Made by a program: the position numbers and the translations under genes. Below the pieces are notes generated by a model, which was not told where the DNA came from, made no database searches, and was given only the letters and a program-made list of their open reading frames with translations. From NCBI GenBank assembly GCA_021234155.1, contig JAJEKV010000013.1, positions 12,242,669-12,306,668 of the forward strand: DNA of 64,000 nucleotides. Direction: 5' to 3'. Source of the stretch: Isoetes taiwanensis. Its lineage: Eukaryota > Streptophyta > Lycopodiopsida > Isoetales > Isoetaceae. This document shows, piece by piece, positions 47,701 to 60,062 of the stretch. Within the stretch, counting starts at the first letter, position 1; the number at the start of each line of letters is the position of its first letter.

Positions 47701-48240
47701 TGTTAGAAAATGTGGTATCATCACATGTGTATGATCAAGACAAGTTGCAGAACATCATGATTGTGTCAGCTAAATCAACAACACAGAAGCAGATAAATAA
47801 TCCTAGGGTTCATTCGGGCTCAATTGTTACAAAGGGTATTGTGGTAAACAAAGGTCAAGGATATTATTCTTTATTTTCAAATACAATGGTTGAAGAGGTC
47901 GTGAAATCTAAATTGTGCATGTGGGATATTGTGGTCGAAATGCAAAACTGAAAGGGCCAGCAAATCCGGCGTTCTGTGGAATCAACCGACGGAACCATAA
48001 TGTATAAATAGTGGAATTCTGTGCAATGGAAGACGCGGACTGAGATCAAGGTCGAGATCGACTGGTAATGAAGAATTCACCTTGATAGTTTCTCTTTTGT
48101 ATTGACATTGTTGAACTCGAGTATAAGTCAATGGTTTAAACATCGTCATTGAATTTATTTGCTCATACAATAACTAGTGGTTGTGTATTGAGTGGTTGAT
48201 CATTTGATTGAAATTTTTGCAAGTGTTGCTAAAAGTGCTA
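47701..48240 (+). repeat. 3' LTR of the copia element, 3' end missing
   Basis: This matches 42886-43425 without indels. The two substitutions are at LTR position 12 and in GTAAGC/GTAAAC. The final 12 bases (to TTAACA) are absent, and gypsy RT sequence follows directly. Confidence 0.92.
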
Positions 48241-50747
48241 TAGTTGTTGTTCCTAAAAATAATCTGAAAATTCGAGTATGCGTGGATTTTCGCAAACTTA
48301 ATCATGTCACTGTTAAAGATGGATTCCATTTGCCGTTTACGGACTCTGTATTGGATGCGGTCGCGGGTCACGAGTGTTATTCTTTTCTCGATGGCTATAG
48401 CGGTTATAATCAAGTTCAAATAGCACCAGAAGACAGAGACAAAACTGCCTTTGTCACCGAGTGGGGCTGTTTTCGGTATAAAGTCATGCCTTTTGGTTTA
48501 TGCAATGCTCCAGCAACTTTCAGCATATTATGACAGCAGCCTTCAAGGATTATTTGCGAGATTTCATCGAGACGTTTTTGGATGACTTCAGTATTTTTAG
48601 CTCTTACAATGACCACTTGAAGAAATTAAGAGCTTGTTTCCTTCGATGCAGGGAATATGGTATCTCTCTCAACCCATTTAAATGTTCTTTTGCTGTCACA
48701 CATGGTATTCTTCTAGGCAGAATTGTCTCTCAAGATGGGTTGGCAGTAGACCTTGGAAAAGTCAAGATCATATCAGATTTAAGACCTCCCATGACGATCA
48801 AAGAATTGCAGGCTTTTCTCGGTCACGTAGGTTACCATAGAAGGTTCGTTCGTCATTATGCTGATAAGGCCTTGCCATTGACCAATTTATTGAAGAAAGG
48901 GGTTGAATTCACATGGAGTAGTGAATGTCAAGATGCATTTGAGGCTTTAAAACAAGCACTAGTTTCTGCTCCCATTTTGAAAATGCCATGCTGGGATAAA
49001 GTTTTTCATGTGCATATTGATGCATCGAATTATGCTATTGGGAAGTATTCTAGCACAACCAGATGATAATGGATGGGATCATCCCATATATTATGCCAGC
49101 AGGCAACTCTCTAATGCTGAAAGAAATTATTGCACTACGGAGTGGGAAGGCTTGGGTATGATCTATTCAATTCAGAAGTTCAGACATTATCTCTTGGGCA
49201 AGGAATTTGTATTTTACGTGGACCACCAAGCGCTCAAGTACTTGATCCTTAAACCATGTCGTATGGGAAGGATAACTCATTGGCTCCTTTTGTTGCAGGA
49301 ATTTCAGTTTAAAATTGTCATTAAGCCAGGAAAGTCGCATGTTACAGCAGACCACTTGTCTCGGGTAATATCATCTCAAGAAGGTTCTGGTGTTGAAGAT
49401 GATCTGCCGGATGCAAACCTTTTTCATGTGGAATCAGTCCCGGAGTGGCTCTTTAATATCGCTGAATATTTATCAACAGGAAAATTGCCTGAGCATTTGA
49501 CTTATGCGGAACGAAAAAGATTGATTATTCAATCTCGACCCTACACTTTATTTGCAGGAACCCTTTATCGCATTGGTCGAGATGATATTCTTAGGCGGTA
49601 TGTCTTACCACATGAGGTGAAAAAAATTATAATAGCATGTCATGACGCGCCCGAAGGCGGCCACTTTGCAGCAAATACAACAGTGCAGAAGATTTTACAA
49701 GCAGGTTATTGGTGGCACATAAGGATGTTGTTGATTATGTCAAAAGATGTGATCCTTGCCAACGTCTTGGAAGACCCACAAGACGGGATACGATGTCCTT
49801 GCATCCTATTGTTCCTGTGTTGCCATTTGAAAAGTGGGGCATCGACTTTATGGGACCTATTAACCCACCTGCTAAGCAGACCCGAAACAGGTACATTCTT
49901 GTTAGTACTGACTATGTTACAAAGTGGGTGGAAGCGAAAGCTCTTAGAGAGGATAATGCTACTACTGTTGCATCATTCTTATATGAAAATATTATCATTC
50001 GATTCGGTTGTCCTATTGAATTGGTGAGCGACAGAGGTAAACACTTCCTTAATCAAGTCATAGCAGCCTTAACAGAGTTATATAATGTGAAGCATCGAAA
50101 GACCACGCCATATCATCCACGGGCAAATGGGCAGGTGGAAAGGACGAACAGAACCTTGTGTAATATTATCGCAAAGATTTGCAGTGCAAGTAGGAGTGAT
50201 TGGGATAAGCGTCTTCTTGATGTGTTGTGGGTGTGCCGGATTGCCTACAAGGTGACAACCAGAGCTACTCCATTTCAACTCGTTTATGGTCAGGAAGCAG
50301 TAGTTCCAATTGAATTAGAGATTCCCTCATTGAGGATAGCTGTTCAAAACAAGTTGGATTGGGATGGCAGCATTAAATCATGCTTACAAGAGCTTGAAAA
50401 GTTAGATGAGACTCGCCTACATGCATTCAAAGCACGTGAGGTGTTGCAGCAACAAAGAAAGGCATGGTACGATAGACATATGAAAAAGAGAGAGTTTACT
50501 ATTGGTGACACAGTTTTTAATGTATGATAGTAAACACTGGAAGCGGCCCGGAAAGCTCAGGATGCGATGGATAGGCCCATATATTGTGAGAGAAGTCTTC
50601 ATGAATGGCTCTGTAACCTTGATAGATTTGCAAGGGCGAGATTTGCCTACGCGAGTTAATGGGGCACGCTCAAAGCTATATTTGCAGCAAGAGGAAGATC
50701 GACCTATCTTAAGTACAAGCAAGAATACACCCCAGCCTGATGCATAG
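48241..50747 (+). pseudogene. Gypsy RT, RNase H and integrase (frameshifted)
   Basis: RT resumes with IVVVPKNNLKIRVCVDFRKL, then FLDGYSGYNQ, TAFVTEWG and the catalytic FLDD box (near 48578). RNase H includes HVHIDASNYAIG, YYASRQLSNAERNY and YVDHQALKYL. The integrase has the H...C-x2-C zinc region ending RCDPCQRLGRPTRRD. Its catalytic residues lie in IDFMGP (near 49840), VSDRGKHF and ERTNRTL. The tail (KHWKRPGKLRMRWIGPYIV) has no chromodomain. Single-base or short shifts lie near 48531, 49045, 49715 and 50525. About 20 residues expected between RMNPSYSRAV and the first RT block are missing at the copia junction. Confidence 0.9.
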
Positions 50748-50770
50748 TGTTCTTCGGGACGAAGAACAAT

Positions 50771-50784
50771 AGGAGGGAGGATAA
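50771..50784 (+). other. Gypsy polypurine tract
   Basis: AGGAGGGAGGATAA lies directly before the 3' LTR. Confidence 0.75.
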
Positions 50785-51276
50785 TGTAGTGGGGATTTGG
50801 TATCTGGAATGATGGAGTATTGTATTTTCTTTGAAGATTCTAACTGTTTTTCTTACATATTTACATATAATTTATATGTTTTTTAGGAAATTGGTATTTT
50901 TTGAAGACCCTGATAAGAAGCGGAGGCAACTTCGTAGGGGCTATTATGTTTGAGGTAAGAAGGCCCTGATCATGAAGCAGCGACAACTTGAATAGGATCA
51001 AGATTCAAAGGGACGCCAATGGCAGCTATGGGATTATGCAAGGGAGCCGTATGAAGAAGCGCAAGATCACAAAGTCGAATTGCAGTTGCATTTGAAGGTC
51101 TTGGAATGTATTAGTGGCGGTATTATGGTGGAGGTTTTCCTCGAAAACCCCTACGTGGGCGAGGTTTTTAGTCCTAGCTATAATACCATTACTATGCATT
51201 TCTGAGTTATATTAGTGAGATATGTTTGATACAAAGATGTGTGATGAGATACCATGGCACAAAGTTGAGGAAAACA
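50785..51276 (+). repeat. 3' LTR of the gypsy element, truncated
   Basis: It starts TGTAGTGG and aligns with the first 460 bases of the 5' LTR at about 93% plus small indels. It then stops, and the remaining 1.1 kb is absent. Confidence 0.85.
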
Positions 51277-51513
51277 AAGATTGAGCTCAATTTGCACAGT
51301 GCTGAGAATTTCCAATCAAAGAAGATAACTGTTTCTTTATATGTAATACATTATCCACAAAGTGAAAGAGATTGATTTCCTAGGATTAATGAACATCGAA
51401 TAAACTACTTGATGTGATTTTCTTACTATTTAACCTTTCCCTGTTTACGCAGTATAGATGGGTGCCAAAATTCCAGTACCATCTGCACCATCAATCACAC
51501 GTGTGTCTTGCAG

Positions 51514-52400
51514 CCGATATCCATGGAGCAGGCAAAGTATCTAGAATTGTTATCACGGTATTATGTTCATAAAATACAACGTGTATTAGCAACACATGCG
51601 CTTTTATGTCTTGCTAAAAGGCTGCAAGTTAAAGGTGCTCAACAACTCCTACTTGAACAACGGTATGAACATTTAGCTGGTCTTTTCTTCCTTTTGATCA
51701 ACTGAAAGAAGCTTACTTACGTATTGTGAAGCCAAAATGGTTATCATCATTTTTAGATTTACATGTTTTATTACCTTAGTAATGTAGTTGTTCAGCACGG
51801 AGCATAAGTCATGTTATGGAAGCATTTGGTTTTCAATCTGAAATTATAGAAGGCGGTTTGCTAGAGCTCCTTGAAGAAAAACTTGCAGTTTTACATTTCC
51901 AAATTAAAAATATGATGTAGTGAGACGCATTGTTGATAAAGCAGAAATTGTTAATCTTGCAATGTCATCATTCAGTACGGCACTTCCACATGCAATTGAT
52001 GAGCCTCACGCCGCAGCTACTAAAGAGAAGATAGATGAGTTAGCTTACGAGCTCAAAAGTATAAAATCAACTTTATAATGAATATGCAGTTGGATTTGAA
52101 TTTTTAGTGCAGTTAAAATTATTACAGAGATGTCCATAGATGATCTCTATGTAAGTATGCTTGGAGATCCTTCGTTTCTCATACTACACAGGAGATTTTG
52201 ATAATTCGTCATGCGAGAAACATGGGCAAGGTTTTTGGACCAAGCTATAAGCATGCATGGTATGGCTGAAGCATGTACAGTTGTTAAAAGAGTTGTTCTC
52301 ATTATATCTTTGGATTTTTGGGAGCGGGTTTTAGCAGGTGCGGAAGTTATAGGGTATTGAGCTTGCAGTAATTTTAGGTGGTTCAAGAATTGAGTCTATG
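51514..52400 (+). pseudogene. NUP155 (nuclear pore scaffold) C-terminal pseudogene
   Basis: NUP155 is an inner-ring scaffold nucleoporin. Fragments in order are PISMEQAKYLELLSRYYVHK, LLLEQRYEHLA, then SISHVMEAFGFQSEIIEGGL and LLELLEEKLAVLHFQIKN. They continue with VDKAEIVNLAMSSFSTAL, KIDELAYELKSI, LYNEYAVGFE, and finally RETWARFLDQAISMHGMAEA. These follow the C-terminal alpha-solenoid of plant NUP155 as I remember it. Intron-like sequence separates 51680 and 51790, and an acceptor (CTTGCAG) precedes 51514, so it is a genomic copy. Stops and frame changes near 51910, 52075 and 52190 show decay. The N-terminal beta-propeller is absent. Confidence 0.8.
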
Positions 52401-54299
52401 AAGATGCGGTTCAGGGGTTCATGCTCAGTTAAGTTTATCCTTGCAAAAAGGCCTTGCAAGAATTGAAGACTAAGCTTTGTGAAGGGGAATCCAGTCTGTC
52501 AGATTTGCAATAGTTTTCCTGGGGAAATAGGGACGTATTAGCTATCGTTACTTTGTTCATCTGTATATTGTGCAGCTATTTGAGTCAAGTTCCACTATTT
52601 TTCTAGCCCTTTGGATCACCAGCACTGTATATATTTGCAGAGTATAAATTAATGCCAGATTTCCCAAGCGATTGATATTTTTGCTAAGAAAAATGAGATT
52701 CGGAGAAGCATCTGGAAATGAAAAGATTCAGTATTCAAAGGTGCTTTGCTATAGCAGACAATGCAGGTTTAAATCTAAAAATTTTCCTTTATCTACAATT
52801 TTTTTCTTTATCTGAAATACCTAAAGCTATTATGTTGATAGTGAAACATGCTTGTGTTTTCTCTGGATTATAGTCTGCATGATTCGAGCACTTCTTCTGC
52901 TCTGCGTTTCTATTATATCTAGGCAGAAGGAAATCAGACCTTTTGGAGCAAAAACCACATCAAATAGAGCTCTAAACCATTGAAGTTCTGCCTTTTCTTA
53001 TCGAAATAGGAATCTGGGTTTCTAAATCTACATGCAAATCTGCAGGCTATTCTTTGGCTTTACCTGAATGAATCCAGGTAAAGTCCACAAATTTGAAAAA
53101 ATGTAACATAGATCTATTTCAAATTTGTCTATTGAAAACTATTTATCTCAAATCCTTCTCTAATCTTTCGATCTTATGTGGGCCATTTATTTCTGATTCA
53201 CACTTTTCTCAAATAAAGTATGTGATTTCAACTTTTTTTTCTCCTTCCTTGAAAGGCTTTTATGTGCAGATAAGAGTAGGAGGGCTCTGCATTTCTGAAT
53301 AGCTATTTAATCAGCCTGCGATGTAATCTTAATCAGGGACAACAATACTTCGAGGACAAAGAATATTCAGGTAATATGTGCTTTTTAGTTTTCCAGATTT
53401 GCATTTAGAAGGAGTTGAATTCCAAAAGCAACTGAAGTTGTTTCTACTTTATTTGCATAGATCTACAAATTGCGTTTGACGCTACCAGGTCTATTGTTTT
53501 TCAAGATAATACACCAGTGAAGAATCCTTGATAGGAAGCTACACCTTTAGAATTGAAAAATTTGGGGGCTCTAAATGCTAATATGCTCTTTGTAACCGAG
53601 CTTAAATGAATGATGAATACAGGATTCAGTTCAAATAATCACATTTTAATGCTTCTCTTGCAGGCCTAATAATATTTATTGGGAACAAAGTGGACTTTTC
53701 ATCTTTGTACTTCGACGTTGCAGGTGCTTTAAAACCTCTGTATCATTGATCTAGAATTGAACAATTTAATTTGATTGTCTAAAACCAAGTAGATGAAAGA
53801 TACGCTTTTGGCAAGTACTTGGGTAACCATAACTTTATAATTACCCTGCTTGGGTAGTCATAATTGGTATCTGAATGTCATCAAATATCATATAGGCTCT
53901 ATGAATCAAACAAATCAAGCACTCAGGCTCTGTAAAATAGCTAGCATGTCTTTGAAACAGCTAGCATGTCTTAGTGAATAATGTCTCGATGTCTCTGTGA
54001 TTGAATTGGTCCAAATGGACTCGTAAAAGCCTACAAATGATCCAACATATTACACAACAATATTTTCATATCACAACACTTTGCACTTGTTCATGTCAAC
54101 TTTATGGCATTGGATTTTGGCCTGTAAATAAATTAAGCAACCCAATGCTATTGCACAGACTATCAAAAGCATGCCATCAACAATTAACATGGGAACAATA
54201 ATTTAGATGTAATTGATTAGCACCAAAAGCTTCTTTGTATTATTAACTCAAGCTAGAACAAAGTTTGAAGTTTCATACATATATTTAAACTCAACTTAT
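52401..54299. other. Gene-free stretch
   Basis: No recognised gene. A short tandem pair (AGCTAGCATGTCTT) lies near 53940-53972. Possible NUP155-derived sequence just after 52400 is too decayed to assign. Confidence 0.45.
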
Positions 54300-54309
54300 A
54301 CAATTCGAA

Positions 54310-54430
54310 CCAATAACTGAGTTGGTAGAGGAAACATTTTCTCTACTACACATTTTCTCTAGAGGAACTGAGTTCTCTAAGCACAAGAGACATTTCCTCT
54401 ACTGACTCAGTTCCCTAAGCACAGGAGAGT
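54310..54430. repeat. Small cluster of direct and inverted repeats
   Basis: CTGAGTTCTCTAAGCACAAG and CTCAGTTCCCTAAGCACAGG repeat about 37 bases apart. An AACTGAGTTGGTAGAGGAAA segment is imperfectly inverted by TTTCCTCTACTGACTCAGTT. The block could form a hairpin of about 100 bases. Confidence 0.6.
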
Positions 54431-54737
54431 CGGGGAAAGAGAAACGTTCGCGGCGGCCTTGGCCGTCGCGATAAATTTCTTGTAAATCTTATTATTATTG
54501 GTCCCTCCTTCCTGTTGTTTGGAATGTTTGGTGATGACGTTCGCTTGCTCAAAAGAAAAATATCATTGCGTGTGGTCATTCTTCTCATTGGGGGCTTGGC
54601 CCCATCCAAACACAAGAAAAACAAGATGATGATGCATCAACGGGTTCTCCTCTTTGTTCCTAGCGTATTTTCTGTGCATAGACATAATGTGTATATCTAC
54701 TCTAATGTTAAAGACAATAGAATAGGTCTAGTATAAA

Positions 54738-54815
54738 TTTTTGGATTGCCCCTAACAGGCAAACCCTCCATTATGTGGATTTTTGAAATATTTCAAGTAT
54801 ATGCTAGTATATACC
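54738..54815 (+). repeat. Dispersed roughly 80-bp repeat, copy 3
   Basis: TTTTTGGATTGCCCCTAA, GGCAAACCCTC, TATGTGG and TTTCAAGTATATGCTAGTAT occur in the same order as in copies 1 and 2. Confidence 0.7.
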
Positions 54816-56754
54816 CAAAATCCCAATCAAACTATAACAGCTTTCATCTTGAGAAGCCAAAGCTGATATGTAGGTAGCCCCTAAAGAGCATGAGTTTTTT
54901 TTATACTCAAATCTCAACGGAATATATAATGTCCGCTGTAAATTAACTCCTTGATGCTTGGCATATTATCTTATTTTTGAGCAACTACAGAACCCTTCAA
55001 TAACTTAGCTTTGAGCAACTATAGAACCCTTTGAATATGTTCTACTTTTCAACTGCTGCTTTCTGTAATTGTAACTGCTTCAATAACATATAATAACTAT
55101 CGATGGTCTCTCAATTCTTGAAGTAGCAATTCGGGGATCCCAATGATGGATATTGAAGTTTCCATGCAAGCTACAAATCTGAATAAGGAAAGGGAAATAG
55201 ATCAGACACAATAAATAAGCTTATAGAAACTTGGACAACCTTTATTTGTTCCCCTTCAACTGCAACAATAGAAATAGAAGCATCTGACTGGTATGAAATG
55301 GTGGCATCAAGAGGAATAATTGCCCCAAGATCCCGCATAAGATCAATAACATATTTCTGTAGAATGGAAAGAGTATGTCCTTACCATTTTGGGGCAAGTA
55401 TATAGATGCAACCAAATTGCAATTCTTAGACTCCGACATGCCAGAATTGCAAAATAAAAATATACTCCTTGATATACTGTGCATCACATGTTTGATCAAG
55501 ACTTATCATCCATCATCACCCATCAATATATTTACATGTACAGTCTACACCAAGTCTACACCAATATAATGTGTTCCTTAATTAACCGACAATATATATG
55601 TATATCACTATAGTCTGCTAGTAGTTATAACGAAAAAGCCCTTTCAATATAGCCATGAATAGAGTATTCAATAATGTAAATAGATATTATTATGTCCATA
55701 ATTTGAGGAGCAAGTAGAGAAGCATATCTGAAGGGGTGTAGTTTTAAATATACTACCTCTTACCTATCACATGCATAACTTTGCCATCTCATGTCCAGCA
55801 CCATTCAATTCAGACAATTAACATGTGATAACAAATAAGAAAAAGCATAAAGCACCTTGAAAAGTAGAGCTCATTAGCGAGGCAAACCAGTCTGTAAATC
55901 CCCAAGTGGTATAACGCAATGCGTTGAAGGCTCACTTTTAGTTAACAACAACTTGTTCTCCATGCAGCCACCATCTCAACATCCCTAATAATAGGCAACC
56001 CATATGATGAGCAACTAATTCAGCAATTTTTTGTACCAAGCCACTCTTGAATAGACTTGAAATCTTTGTCTGACATGCATCCACTAGACATCTTGCTTTC
56101 AACTAAGAGCTACAAGATCATGATCTATAATTCTCTGATCAAGAATAACTTCACATGTAATAGAATCTGAAAGAGGAGTTCCTTGGAAGTGTATTAGAGA
56201 AGGCATTCTCTCAGAAATTTTGAAATATTCTCTCATATACATCATATAACCCGTCAGCCACTCTGTTCTCATAAGCAAGGACATTATATGAAAATCATGA
56301 AGTTAGCAACTGGTGAGCTATTGCAAAGAAATAAAAGCTTCAAGATTCCGTAGATTGATCACCCAATTAACTCAAGAGAATACATCTCAGAATTTCAAAA
56401 GATGGTGGATACAACCTTTTCTAATAAAAGGAGGCTTTAGTAGAATTCTATGTTGGCCAAGATTTGGAAGCAGAATAAAAATTTAGGTGAATGAGGAACT
56501 TTCAAATGTTCCCCTACCTCTAGGACAAGGAACATTCTTATTGGAAAGCACAAATCTAAACTTCCACTAATTCCTTTCGAGTAAGGTAGATGCATCCAGC
56601 ATCTAGATCTAGCGCCCAAGCAAACATAAAGATAAAACCTAATTAACATGCATGATGGAACACAAGACATGTCCATTGTATATTTCAAATGATAGATATA
56701 TGGTATTTAAGTTGAGTACAACTTTGATATGAGGCAAGAACTCAAAAATCAAAA
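54816..56754. other. Gene-free stretch
   Basis: No recognised gene. A segment of about 22 bases (TTTGAGCAACTACAGAACCC) repeats with a 36-base period near 54975 and 55011. Confidence 0.45.
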
Positions 56755-56837
56755 TATATGCCTGTTCATTTTTTGGATCGAGAAGTATGTATTAAGTCTT
56801 TGGGAGGCCTAAAAGGCCTAAAAAGACAAACCCAATT

Positions 56838-59800
56838 TTAAGTACAATCGTAAAAGAGCAAATGAGTCTCAGAATCCTCATCTTGCTCGTCACTCTCACT
56901 AAATACGTCTTCTTCTTCAAGAAGACTATTCAATCTTTTCAAACAAATCTCTCTATATTGTAGAAGTTCAATCAAATAAGCCCCGGTTTTCTCCCCTCCC
57001 AATGAGAAGAAACTTTGGAGATCATCAGCCAGTATACCATGTTGGACACGGAGTAAATGGTACGCCCCACATCTGAATAGTGCATGTGCTTCATCTTCCA
57101 CTTTCCTCTCGCCACAAACTTTGCACCATCTCTCAAATCTCGGGACTATATGCCCCCATCTACCTGTTTCCACACCCAGATGATGCGAACTAAGGCGAAT
57201 CCTGCCAAGTGCATGTCTTTTTTTTATCGAGATGTTATCCTTTAGATAATTAGCAGCTACTAGGCATGGATTCATGTGTTGCTTGTATAAGATCATCTTT
57301 GTTTTAGGTTGAGACCACATTCTCCTTTGGACCTTATCACGAACCCATTGCCTTAACTCCCCATCTACTAGCACAGAGAGCTTTGCTTGGGAGCCTAGTG
57401 TCATCCATTTGAAGCACTTTTTTCAAAAATCGGATACACGTATCATGGCTTCTCCTTCTAAAGGTAGCAAACCACATTCTGCCATGCAACATCATTGGGT
57501 AGGGAGTTTGTGATTTAACCCCCAACTCGAGCCTTATGAACTTCTTCAAAATCTGCTCAAGTCAAGATCATCCCACAAACCTTAGGTCCCCAAATCTCAC
57601 TTCCATACAATGCCACACTTTGCACTAAAGATTCAAACAGGCTTCTTTTGAGTGGCCATGACCATAAATGAGCCTCTCTGCATAAGCTTTGCATGGCATA
57701 AAGAGCCTTGTGGCTCCCATCAACCCTTTGGGCAATGCAAGTATTCCATCTGTGATTTCTATGAAAAATCAGCCCTAAGTATTTATAAGAATCACAAATA
57801 CTTACTGGATTATTCTTGTATCTAAAAGAGGTCACCTGCTTGAGCACTCCTACAGTCATAACATTCGTTTTTTCCAGATTTACTTGCATCCCGGTTGAAT
57901 CACAAAAGCGGGCTAGCCCATCCAAATGCCGCTGCATACACTCCGAGGAGCGAGCAAAGATGACCACGTCATCTGCATACATCAGTAACTGCACTACAAA
58001 GTCATGAAGCATAGTACCTTCCGGACAATTCTCATGTAACCAGCTTTCCAATCCATCAATAAATAAGCCGAACAAAGTAGGGGACATCGGGCACCCTTGT
58101 TTTACTCCAATATTGCTCTCAATGTATGCTGAATTTTCTAGTGACAATGGGAAGGATAACTGTATCAATACTTTCTCATATAAGACCTGTACTGCTTCCT
58201 TATATTGAGTTGGGACCTTAAGCTTATCCATCCGCTCCCATAGCTTCGACCTAGGCACTTTATCAAAGGCCTTTTTAAAATCGACAAAGGCCACATATAC
58301 AGGTTTCTTCGTTCCCTTCACCGTATCAAATATCGTTTTCAATACTAGTAAATGGTCCAGAGTAGACTGACCAGCACGAAAACCAGCTTGTGATTCGGCC
58401 CTCTTGCCATTATCTTCTGCCCATGTGCTTATTTTAGTTTTCAAGATAGATGCCAGAAGTTTAGACAATAAACTACTGACCAAAATTGTTCTGTAGTTAT
58501 TAATATCTTTGTTTGATCCACCCTTATGAATTGGCACAACTCGATTGGCCTGCCATTCTATGGGAAATCCATGTACAAGTGCCTTTGTGAATAAACCAAC
58601 CAGAATTGGGTGAATTTCCGGGCTGGCCCGTTTGAGATGTTCTGCACAAAGCCCTTGGATATCTCTTGCCTTCCCATTTGCTAATCTTCTTATTCCTTCT
58701 GCTACCTCTTCCAAGGTGATCGCAAGGTCTGAGCTTATCCCCTTTTCGATGTCAGGCATTACCCCGGGCTGGTTGTATAATCCTCTAACATATTCCCACA
58801 GAGTATTCGCAGGTACCGGGCAATCATTTGGGCGGCTTTTCCTCAGCGTGCTCCAGAAGCTTTTTGGATCAGATTTATATTGATGACACAAATCTTCTTG
58901 TCTACACTGTACAAATTGTCTCTTTTTAGACCTTGCAATTCTTCTATATGCCTTCCTGTATTGGTCCTTGGCAGCCCCCCTGCTATTCTTCCACTGTGAT
59001 CTGGCATCGCGGCATTCCTGATCATACCAGGACTTGCAAGGAAGTCCTTTTAGAGCTCTCCTTGATGTAAAGACATCTCTGGCCGTATCGGATAGCAAAT
59101 CGCTTAACTGCCCGCATGCCCTTGATATATCATCATCCCATACAATTGTGCGCATAGCAGCCTCAATTTTCAACTGATAACACATGCGCAGGCCTTCCCT
59201 CAGTCTATAACCACAGCTGACATTTGTGTTTGAATGTGGTGCTATTTTCTTGTCATTCAACGTGACCACCAAAGGGCAGTGATTCGATTCAATCTGCTCT
59301 GCACCTACTTGAAAATTCACAATTGTATTCAAGGTCTGGTCTGCCATGATCAAATAATCGACTGTACTCCGCCCTCTGCATGTATTCTTCTTAGTATCTG
59401 GAAATCTGGGTAAGCCATTGCATATGATCATATTTGTACTACAGCACAAGGTAAGCAATTGTCTGCCCGATTTTGTGATTATGGTATCTGAGGAACATCT
59501 GTCCCATCCTTCCTTCATCAAATCCTTCTTGTCCATTTGATCCCCCCCGTGTCTGTGTACATGGAAGCTTGTCTATCGCATGTTCTACTGTTGAAATCAC
59601 TAGCAAGAATCACCTTACCTTTGTTCTGAAAGTGCATTATATCCTGTTCTAATGTGAAGAACAAATCCTCCGAAGAGGCATCAGATTCTATGTATATCTT
59701 CTTATGCCTTGGAGCAAAATAGCAAATGGCTAAATAATATGAGAGGAAGGATCCACATACCTCAATCCACATGAATTGCCCATTTTTATCCGCTTTAATT

Positions 59801-60060
59801 CCCTTCACATACTCCTTGTATTGTGGGCGCACATAACAAGCTAACTCACCATTACCATTGTCCATATTTTTAAACCTCCGACTTTTAACCGAATAAACCA
59901 TTTCAAACCCAGGTAGAACTGGAAGAGAATACAAATCATGTTCTTTGGTTTCTGCAAACAGATTATATCTATGCCAACAAGTAATTCCTAAATTGTTAAA
60001 ACTTTATCAGCAGTTAATCTATTAATATTCCAAACTACAATTTTGAGACCTCTCAAACAT
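56838..60060 (-). pseudogene. LINE ORF2: endonuclease and reverse transcriptase
   Basis: Reading from 60060 downward: an APE-type endonuclease start (LKIVVWNINRLTADKV near 60030), then SDFNSR (near 59600) and a RSTVDYLIM...ESNHCPLV end (near 59280), the usual catalytic landmarks. RT spans about 58700-57700, with FVDFKKAFDKVPRSKLWERM, GVKQGCPMSPTLFGLFIDGL and the catalytic YADDVVIFA near 57960-57985, then YKYLGLIFHRNH. The C-terminal part has SSHHLGVETGRWGHIVPRFE followed by C-x2-C-x7-H-x4-C (CKVCGERKVEDEAHALFRC). ORF2 would nick target DNA and copy the RNA in place. Frameshifts lie near 59980, 59530, 57555 and 57400. Confidence 0.9.
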
Positions 60061-60062
60061 CC

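Larger units (their letters stand above)
42886..48240 (+). mobile_element. Ty1/copia LTR retrotransposon nested in the gypsy RT
   Basis: Two LTRs in direct orientation flank a gag-pol in copia order (gag, protease, integrase, RT, RNase H), with a primer-binding site and polypurine tract in the expected places. The LTRs differ at 2 of 540 aligned bases, so the insertion is recent. The left flanking bases TGCTG are not repeated on the right because the right junction has been deleted. Confidence 0.95.
38127..51276 (+). mobile_element. Ty3/gypsy LTR retrotransposon, split by a copia insertion
   Basis: The order is 5' LTR, primer-binding-like site, gag, protease, RT, RNase H, integrase, polypurine tract, 3' LTR. 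The element is interrupted within RT by the copia element 42886-48240. The lack of a chromodomain in the integrase tail and the tRNA-Asp-like primer site suggest a non-chromovirus (Tat/Athila-like) lineage; this is inference. The coding parts carry at least five frameshifts, so it is inactive. Confidence 0.9.

Noticed and set aside
54316-54335. tRNA D-arm-like CTGAGTTGGTAGAGG
   Set aside because: No acceptor, anticodon or T-arm follows; it is explained by the local inverted repeat cluster.
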